A stretch of DNA of 37,507 nt, taken from NCBI GenBank assembly GCA_944331805.1, contig CALVIS010000008.1:1-37507 (forward strand), read 5' to 3'. The position numbers were made by a program, and so were the translations under genes. Numbering within the stretch: position 1 is the first letter of the stretch; each line of letters opens with the position of its first letter. The notes below the pieces were generated by a model that saw nothing but the letters and a program-made list of their open reading frames with translations, searched no databases and was not told the origin of the DNA. This DNA is from an uncultured Bacilli bacterium (GTDB lineage Bacteria > Bacillota_I > Bacilli_A > RF39 > UBA660). Positions 32,391 to 37,507 of this stretch are shown here, in pieces.

Positions 32391-32963
32391 ATGGCTAAAG
32401 ACGGACAAAGATTAAAGAGAATAATGACAATTACAACAGTTATCATCACCATACTTTTAGTAGCATTTATTATCTATGCTGTTAAGATGAATCTTTTAAC
32501 GAGCCCTGAAGTTTTAGTAAATAGAATAAAAAAATATGGTATTATAGGACCTATAATCTTTCTTTTACTTCAAATAGTCCAAGTAGTATTCCCTGTTATT
32601 CCAGGAGGAGCTTCTTGTCTTGTTGGACCTCTTGCCTTTGGTCCAATAGAAGGATTTATCTATAATTATGTAGGTTTAACTTTAGGTAGTATAGTAGCCT
32701 ATATGTTAAGTAGAAACTTTGGACTTCCTTTAATAAAAAAATTATTTAAAGAAGAGACAATTAATAAATATTTAAAATATATTAGAACTAAAAAGTTTGA
32801 AACAATATTCTTTTGGGGAATTTTCTTACCAGGAGCCCCAGATGATTTATTATGTTATATTGCGGGTATTAGTAATTTGACCTTTAGAAAATTTCTTATT
32901 ATAATATTAGTAGGTAAACCATTAACCTTAATATTCTATAGTTTATTTGTAAAATTGTTTTAA
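32391..32963 (+). CDS. TVP38/TMEM64 (VTT domain) membrane protein
   Basis: 190 aa. A basic N-terminus and first helix (ITTVIITILLVAFIIYAV), then the VTT/DedA core: VFPVIPGGASCLVGPLAFG (re-entrant, proline-rich), GLTLGSIVAYMLSRNFG, FFWGIFLPGAPDDLLCYIAGISNL and a final helix. The family acts in lipid scrambling and membrane homeostasis. SD GGAGG. Confidence 0.85.
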   Translation: MAKDGQRLKRIMTITTVIITILLVAFIIYAVKMNLLTSPEVLVNRIKKYGIIGPIIFLLLQIVQVVFPVIPGGASCLVGPLAFGPIEGFIYNYVGLTLGSIVAYMLSRNFGLPLIKKLFKEETINKYLKYIRTKKFETIFFWGIFLPGAPDDLLCYIAGISNLTFRKFLIIILVGKPLTLIFYSLFVKLF

Positions 32964-32975
32964 GGAGTAGTTGTT

Positions 32976-33437
32976 ATGCATGTTAGTTATCTTTCTTTTT
33001 ATGAGAGTCCTATTGGAATAATTAGAATTAATACTAGTCATTATGATGTTTTATCATTAACTTTTATTGAAGAGAAAACAGAAGAAGAAAGAGAGAATCG
33101 TTTAAGTATTAAAGTTAAAAAAGAGTTAGATTTATATTTTAAAGGAGAGTTAAAATCATTTTCATTTTATAATTATTTAATATCTGGTCTTGAAAAAAGA
33201 GTCTTAGAAGTTGTAAGTCACATTCCTTATGGAGAAACCTTAACTTATAAAGATGTCGCTAGATTTCTTGGAAATGAAGAAATGACAAGTCCTGTGATAA
33301 ACGTTTTAAATGAGAATCCTTGCCCTGTTCTTCTACCATGTCATAGAGTAGTTAAAGATGATAAGACAATAGGTACTTATGTTTCTGATATAGAGAAAAA
33401 AGAATATTTATTAAATTTAGAAAAAGAGAACATGTAA
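32976..33437 (+). CDS. ogt: Methylated-DNA-protein-cysteine methyltransferase
   Basis: 153 aa. The DNA-binding helix-turn-helix and active site are clear: VLEVVSHIPYGETLTYKDVARFLG, then NPCPVLLPCHRVVKDD with the acceptor Cys in PCHRV. It repairs O6-alkylguanine by suicidal alkyl transfer. SD AAGGAG. The last codons form the upstream arm of a terminator. It could equally be called AdaB type; the symbol ogt is used in the general sense. Confidence 0.93.
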   Translation: MHVSYLSFYESPIGIIRINTSHYDVLSLTFIEEKTEEERENRLSIKVKKELDLYFKGELKSFSFYNYLISGLEKRVLEVVSHIPYGETLTYKDVARFLGNEEMTSPVINVLNENPCPVLLPCHRVVKDDKTIGTYVSDIEKKEYLLNLEKENM

Positions 33438-33461
33438 ACTAACAAAAAAAGTTCTCTTTTT
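33421..33461. terminator. Terminator overlapping the ogt stop
   Basis: AAAAAGAGAAC (33421-33431) pairs perfectly with GTTCTCTTTTT (33451-33461). A-rich and T-rich flanks could let it work on both strands. Confidence 0.75.
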
Positions 33462-33464
33462 AAG

Positions 33465-33493
33465 TTGAAGTGGGATTAAGACTGTGCTATCAT
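33465..33493 (+). promoter_or_regulatory. Promoter of small membrane-protein pair
   Basis: TTGAAG (33465-33470), 17 bases, TATCAT (33488-33493) preceded by TGC. Contains the 12-mer AGACTGTGCTAT also found at 7579-7590. Confidence 0.65.
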
Positions 33494-33511
33494 TATAATA
33501 GGTGATGGATA

Positions 33512-33913
33512 GTGACACAAACGGTTTATAGTGAAGAAAATATGAGAGTTTTACTTTATTATGTAATAATTCCTTTAATAGTAATTATTATTTTGTTTTT
33601 TATAGGTACAAAGATATATGAACATTACAATAAAAAGAAAGACTTAAATAGAACTAACTTTGTAATTAATTATTGGAGTAATGTCATGGGAATAATTTTT
33701 ACTGCTATACTTTTATCAGTGTCTATTGGCTTTTCTTTAGCTTTTACAGAAAATGTAAGAGCATTAAATGCTGTAGATGAAAATATAGTTTTTTATTATT
33801 TTTTTATGGTATTTCCAATATTTCCAACTATTTTTTTAATATATTATATTTATAAATTTATTATTAATATAAAGAAAAAAGAGAAATTAGATGAAGAAGA
33901 AAGTGAGGAATAG
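33512..33913 (+). CDS. Small membrane protein of unknown function
   Basis: 133 aa from GTG 33512 after AGGTGAT (weak, spacing ~4); an ATG at 33542 would give a slightly shorter protein without a better site. Three hydrophobic helices: VLLYYVIIPLIVIIILFFIG, NVMGIIFTAILLSVSIGFSLA and FYYFFMVFPIFPTIFLIYYIY, with an acidic cytoplasmic tail. Two bases separate it from the next gene, so the two products are made together. Family not recognised. Confidence 0.65.
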   Translation: MTQTVYSEENMRVLLYYVIIPLIVIIILFFIGTKIYEHYNKKKDLNRTNFVINYWSNVMGIIFTAILLSVSIGFSLAFTENVRALNAVDENIVFYYFFMVFPIFPTIFLIYYIYKFIINIKKKEKLDEEESEE

Positions 33914-33915
33914 TA

Positions 33916-34428
33916 ATGAAAGAAAAAAAACAAAGTTCTATTACTAATATATTTGTTTATTTATTAATGTTTATTTTTATTATTTTAATTATTATACCGC
34001 CTTTAACAAGAGTCTTTTTTAAAGAAGAGAATACTAATATAAATAGTTCTAGTAATAATGGAATAAATTCTGCTATAGCACTTACTTGTAGAAAAGAAGT
34101 AACTGTGGGAACAATGATTTATAATGTTACTGTTACTAGTAATTATGGAAATAATATTTTGAATAAAGTTACTTTTGATTATGAACAACCAGAAATTATT
34201 GATCAAACTATTGTTGATAATCCAGTTTTGACTGAGATGAATACAATAAGAAATTCAGGTTTAGTTGATGAAACTACTGATGGTTTGTCTACTACTTTTA
34301 TATTGACTAAAGAAACGAAAGAAGCTAATCCTACTAATACAAGTTTGGATAATTATTTTCAACCATTTGATACTCAAAAGACTAATCTTGAGTCTTTAGG
34401 CTATACTTGTTCAACATTAACTGCTTAA
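33916..34428 (+). CDS. Membrane-anchored extracytoplasmic protein
   Basis: 170 aa. One N-terminal helix (NIFVYLLMFIFIILIIIPPL), a Ser/Asn-rich linker, and an outside domain with NGINSAIALTCRKEVTVGTMIYNVTVTSNYG. It has two Cys (TCRKE, YTCSTL at the end) that could form a disulfide. It resembles small Firmicute proteins that respond to or bind something at the membrane outer face, but no family is certain. Its last 47 bases overlap the 3' end of gerB on the other strand. Confidence 0.6.
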   Translation: MKEKKQSSITNIFVYLLMFIFIILIIIPPLTRVFFKEENTNINSSSNNGINSAIALTCRKEVTVGTMIYNVTVTSNYGNNILNKVTFDYEQPEIIDQTIVDNPVLTEMNTIRNSGLVDETTDGLSTTFILTKETKEANPTNTSLDNYFQPFDTQKTNLESLGYTCSTLTA

Positions 34429-35254
34429 TTACACAAATAATTAAAGATAAAGTAATTATGGGAGAGAATAGTAAATAGAAGCTTATAAGGTAACTAAGTC
34501 TACCTAAGATGAAAGTACTAGAAAGACTATTTATTGTTAACATAAAAGGATAATTATAACTAGTTAAGATGTTAATACTACAAGAAAAATATAATAATAA
34601 GTAATCTATAATTATTATTACAATACCAGAAATTATTGCAAGATATAAATATTTATCTTGCTTTTTTCTATTGTCAATTTCTTTATAAGGAATAAATAAA
34701 AGTAATGATAAAGGAATTATCTCATAGAAAAAAAATAAGATACTACCTTTAACTATATTAATAATACTACTTGTAAAAGGAACTTTTAAATATGTTAAAT
34801 CAATACTAAAAGAACTACCTATAATATTAATTATAAATAAAGGAATAAAGATAAATAAAAGTATTAAAGATAGACTAGTTAGTTCTTTAAACTCTCTTAA
34901 AGATATAACTAGACACATTAATAGAAGAAGAATAAGAATACTATAAAAGTTACCACTGCTTAAATAAGTATCTTTAATAAAGTTAGTAGTTTCTAATAAT
35001 AGATATATGAAGATAATAGATAATATTATAGATATAAATATTTTTAAATACTTATTTTTAGGCTTTACTTTTTTTCTAAGAGATAATATTACTTTAAATA
35101 TAAGTAATGTAAAAATAGAACCTAGGATAATACTAATAAAGGTATCACTTTTACTTATTTTAATAACTTTTTCTATAAATAGCGGAAAAGATGTTATAGA
35201 AAGAAAGAATGTTAGGCTTGCTAGTTGTAATAATCCTATTTTTTTATTAGTCAT
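34382..35254 (-). CDS. GerB/GerKB-type spore germination permease
   Basis: 290 aa and very hydrophobic, eight to ten helices, of the APC-like GerAB/Spore_permease family; somewhat short (usual ~360). KKIGLLQLASLTFFLSITSFPLF opens the first helix. In germinant receptors the B subunit binds the amino acid or sugar germinant. Last gene of gerA-gerC-gerB, starting 8 bases inside gerC. Its 3' end overlaps the 33916 gene by 47 bases, tail to tail. Confidence 0.8.
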   Translation of the reverse strand: MTNKKIGLLQLASLTFFLSITSFPLFIEKVIKISKSDTFISIILGSIFTLLIFKVILSLRKKVKPKNKYLKIFISIILSIIFIYLLLETTNFIKDTYLSSGNFYSILILLLLMCLVISLREFKELTSLSLILLFIFIPLFIINIIGSSFSIDLTYLKVPFTSSIINIVKGSILFFFYEIIPLSLLLFIPYKEIDNRKKQDKYLYLAIISGIVIIIIDYLLLYFSCSINILTSYNYPFMLTINSLSSTFILGRLSYLISFYLLFSPIITLSLIICVIKQLMLNKYSLKTQD

Positions 35255-36209
35255 AATTGTTCTTCTCCTTTTCTAATAGATTAATATCTATTTTAATAGT
35301 AGTATTTTTATAAGTATCATAATCAAGTTTTCTTGTTTGTAAATAAATATGATTAATAGTATTAGAAATGTTATATTTATTAGTTTTTTCACTGTTTAAT
35401 AAATTTTCTATATCATTTTTTAACATCTTAGAAGCTTTCTTTTTTAAGTTAGTTAGCTCATTACTATCAGAAGAATCAATATTACCAGTTATCTTTATCT
35501 TAATAGTATTATCTTTATATTTAGTACTTGCTTTTAAATCATATAAAACTACTTCATAACTCTTATTATTAAGTTCTATCTTTGTATTAAAAGTATCTAT
35601 TTTTCCATTAAGTAAGTAATTTGCTCTTGCTATCCCTTTATCTAAAGTAATATCTTTACTAGGTATATAGACTCCTTCACTTATAAGATTATCTTTATAA
35701 CTAATAAGTGGTAAAAATGAGTCTTTAACATCATCTAAACTACTACTTAAAACTTCTTTGAAAGTTGTATTTATAATAGATGCAGATGTCTCTTTTTCTT
35801 TTCTAATAAAACTTTTATAGTCACTTCTTTTATGATATTTATTAAATAAATCATTTAAATTATCATTAGTTGCAAATACTAAATAATCAATAGAAGTAAA
35901 TTCATCTTTAAAGAAGTTAAGAGTAGTATCATTTAAAGTATTAGTATTAAAGATAACTACTTCTAGATGTTTATAATAAGTCTTTTTATTATCAATATTT
36001 CTTGCTTTTAAAAATACTTCTCCAAGACTATCTCCAGTAACTGTATAGACTTTATTATCATCATTTATAACATTTAAATAAAGATAATATTTATTATCAG
36101 TAAAGTCTAAACCTAATGTATCAACAACTGCTAGACTATTTAATTCGTTATATGGAGTAAATCCAAGAAATATCAATAATACTATTAATAATATAATAAT
36201 CTTTTTCAT
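35247..36209 (-). CDS. GerC-type spore germination protein, no lipobox Cys
   Basis: 320 aa. MKKIIILLIVLLIFLGF is a signal-like helix and NELNSLAVVDTLGLD is the conserved GerC N-terminus. In relatives a lipobox Cys precedes this motif (typically GCWDxREL); here it reads GFTPYNELN, so the Cys for diacylglycerol attachment is missing and the protein may stay anchored by its uncut helix. The C-terminal Ger(x)C domain is present (YKDNTIKIKITGNIDSSD, ending in the long helix region). Starts within the gerA stop (ATGA overlap). Confidence 0.85.
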   Translation of the reverse strand: MKKIIILLIVLLIFLGFTPYNELNSLAVVDTLGLDFTDNKYYLYLNVINDDNKVYTVTGDSLGEVFLKARNIDNKKTYYKHLEVVIFNTNTLNDTTLNFFKDEFTSIDYLVFATNDNLNDLFNKYHKRSDYKSFIRKEKETSASIINTTFKEVLSSSLDDVKDSFLPLISYKDNLISEGVYIPSKDITLDKGIARANYLLNGKIDTFNTKIELNNKSYEVVLYDLKASTKYKDNTIKIKITGNIDSSDSNELTNLKKKASKMLKNDIENLLNSEKTNKYNISNTINHIYLQTRKLDYDTYKNTTIKIDINLLEKEKNNYD

Positions 36210-37507
36210 TCACTTTTCTCCCTTATTTTATTTTTTGTAAGTAGTGGATTTCTGAGTCTTACTTTTTTATGATTTCCTTTAATAATAGTATCTTTAATCT
36301 CTTCTTTAATAAAAGGAGAGAAAGGTGCTAGGTATGGGATAGATAAAGAAGAGGTTGTAACTAAGGATGCTAGAAGAATGATGAAACCAACGAATATTCC
36401 AAATAGACCAAAGAACATAGCAAGAAATAACATAATAAATCTCCACCATCTAAGAGCATAAATCATTTCAACTGATGAGAAGGCAAGACCAGATATCGCT
36501 GATATTGATATAACAATTATCATAATAGGAGAGATAATACCGGCACTAACAGCAGCATCTCCTAAGATTAAACCTCCTAAAATAGAAACAGATGTACCCA
36601 TACTAGCAGGTTTTCTAATGTCACTTTCTCTTAATATTTCAAAAGATATACTCATAAATAGTGCTTCTATTAAAGCCGAGAAGGGAACAGACTCTCTTTG
36701 TTCCATAAAATTTAAGAATAAAGATAGGGGTAATATGTCTTGATTATGAGTAGTTAAGGCGATATATAAAGCAGGAGTAAAAATAGCGATAAAAAGTGCA
36801 AGAAATCTTACTATTCTAATAAAAGAAGTATTAATCGCTTTCTCATAATAATCATCACTAGTATGTAAGTAATCGACAAAGAAAGTAGGAGTAACTAAGA
36901 CAAAAGGAGAGTTATCAGAGACAATGGCAATCTTACCTTCAAGTAGGGCTTGTGCGACTTTATCAGGCCGTTCTGTTGATGTAATTGTAGGAAAGAAAAA
37001 GTTAGTCTTACTATCTAAATAACTCTTTAAATTACCAGAATCAATTATGCCATCAACATTAATTTTATTAAGTTTATTCTTAATATCATCAACATTTTTT
37101 TTAATGGCAATATTATTCATATATAAAATACCTATTTTAGTCTTACTAGACTTACCTACAAACATTCCATCTACATATAAATTACAGTCTCTTATTCTTC
37201 TTCTAATAAGACCAACATTAGTATTAAAATTCTCATTAAAAGCATCTTTACTTCCCGTTATACTAGCTTCATTATTGACAATAGGTATACCTCTATCAAC
37301 AGTAGCCCTTGCTTCAATTGCAATAGCTTTTTCAGATTCATTATCACTAAAAAGAATAAGAGCGAAGCCCATACAGATATAATCAGTCATATCACTTAAT
37401 TTGTTTAATATTTTCCCATTATTAGTAGGGATAAAGTTAAGAAGTTCACTTCCTATATCATCACTTTGAAACTTGATAGTTAAAAGACGTCTTAAAATAA
37501 AATCATT
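36206..37507 (-). CDS. GerA/GerKA-type germinant receptor subunit (5' end missing)
   Basis: The frame is open to the window edge (in frame from 37507), so the start lies beyond it; 433 codons are visible. The soluble N-terminal part has DYICMGFALILFSD, EARATVDRGIPIV and TGSKDAFNENFNTNVGLIRRRI, all typical of GerAA. PFVLVTPTFFVDYLHTSDDYY and QRESVPFSALIEALFMSISFEILRES lead into five or so C-terminal helices. It is the membrane subunit of a germinant receptor in the spore inner membrane. First gene of the visible operon, with order A-C-B as in clostridial gerK. Confidence 0.93.
   Translation of the reverse strand, partial: NDFILRRLLTIKFQSDDIGSELLNFIPTNNGKILNKLSDMTDYICMGFALILFSDNESEKAIAIEARATVDRGIPIVNNEASITGSKDAFNENFNTNVGLIRRRIRDCNLYVDGMFVGKSSKTKIGILYMNNIAIKKNVDDIKNKLNKINVDGIIDSGNLKSYLDSKTNFFFPTITSTERPDKVAQALLEGKIAIVSDNSPFVLVTPTFFVDYLHTSDDYYEKAINTSFIRIVRFLALFIAIFTPALYIALTTHNQDILPLSLFLNFMEQRESVPFSALIEALFMSISFEILRESDIRKPASMGTSVSILGGLILGDAAVSAGIISPIMIIVISISAISGLAFSSVEMIYALRWWRFIMLFLAMFFGLFGIFVGFIILLASLVTTSSLSIPYLAPFSPFIKEEIKDTIIKGNHKKVRLRNPLLTKNKIREKSE

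Overview
The window comes from a very AT-rich, spore-forming low-GC Firmicute, most likely an uncultivated gut-type member of the Bacilli. The grounds are an uninterrupted pro-sigma-K gene, a GerA/GerC/GerB germinant-receptor operon, a phenylalanine T-box, strong AGGAG-type ribosome binding sites and AT-rich codon choice. The taxonomic placement is inference. The genetic code looks standard: Trp is TGG throughout, AGG sits at a conserved Arg of Obg, and TGA acts as a stop. Almost all genes lie on the + strand in short, tightly packed operons; only the gene at 750-1526 and the germination operon at the right edge are on the - strand.

Layout. 1-750: a broken HAD phosphatase remnant, then a gene-free stretch holding an unidentified structured RNA with a 13-codon leader ORF and its own terminator. 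750-2857: a membrane protein with a palindrome in its leader, and a rhomboid protease. 2915-7568: priA, two unknown genes and sigK. 7613-10588: a sporulation- or wall-type polysaccharide deacetylase, yqeG and yqeH. 10618-12588: a leader ORF with a nine-G tract, then a large exported surface protein whose last ~170 bases change composition sharply (about 46% GC by my count, against about 30% before) and show the codon signature of a diversity-generating-retroelement variable region. 12621-18486: frr, a decayed AAA15-type ATPase, an unknown gene, then pheS-pheT under a Phe T-box. 18581-22745: a PemK/MazF-like gene, a 58-aa gene coupled to an Asp/Glu racemase, then obg with a long leader.

22743-23405 is the most striking region. 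It has two tandem copies of a ~270-340 bp cassette. Each encodes a ~22-residue hydrophobic peptide on the + strand and has a + promoter, a - strand promoter and a - strand terminator. In each, a 12-nt sequence at the predicted mRNA 5' end is complementary to one near its 3' end. In copy 2 the ribosome binding site is also buried in a hairpin. Together these are the hallmarks of a type I toxin-antitoxin locus, apparently one functional and one decaying copy.

23419-33437: a metallopeptidase, then an RNA methyltransferase, rimM, a cysteine hydrolase and trmD in one operon, followed by a protein with three GreA-C-like domains, tgt, a membrane protein, a processive-type glycosyltransferase, a MYG1 homologue, a VTT-domain membrane protein and an O6-alkylguanine-DNA methyltransferase. 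33465-34428: two small membrane proteins whose 3' end overlaps the convergent germination operon (gerA-gerC-gerB, 37507-34382, gerA running off the window).

Functionally, the core is translation and tRNA maturation (pheST, frr, rimM, trmD, tgt, yqeH, obg) interleaved with sporulation and germination (sigK, ger operon, perhaps the deacetylase) and genome maintenance (priA, ogt). The accessory interest lies in the toxin-like tandem, the putative hypervariable surface protein and the unexplained RNAs.
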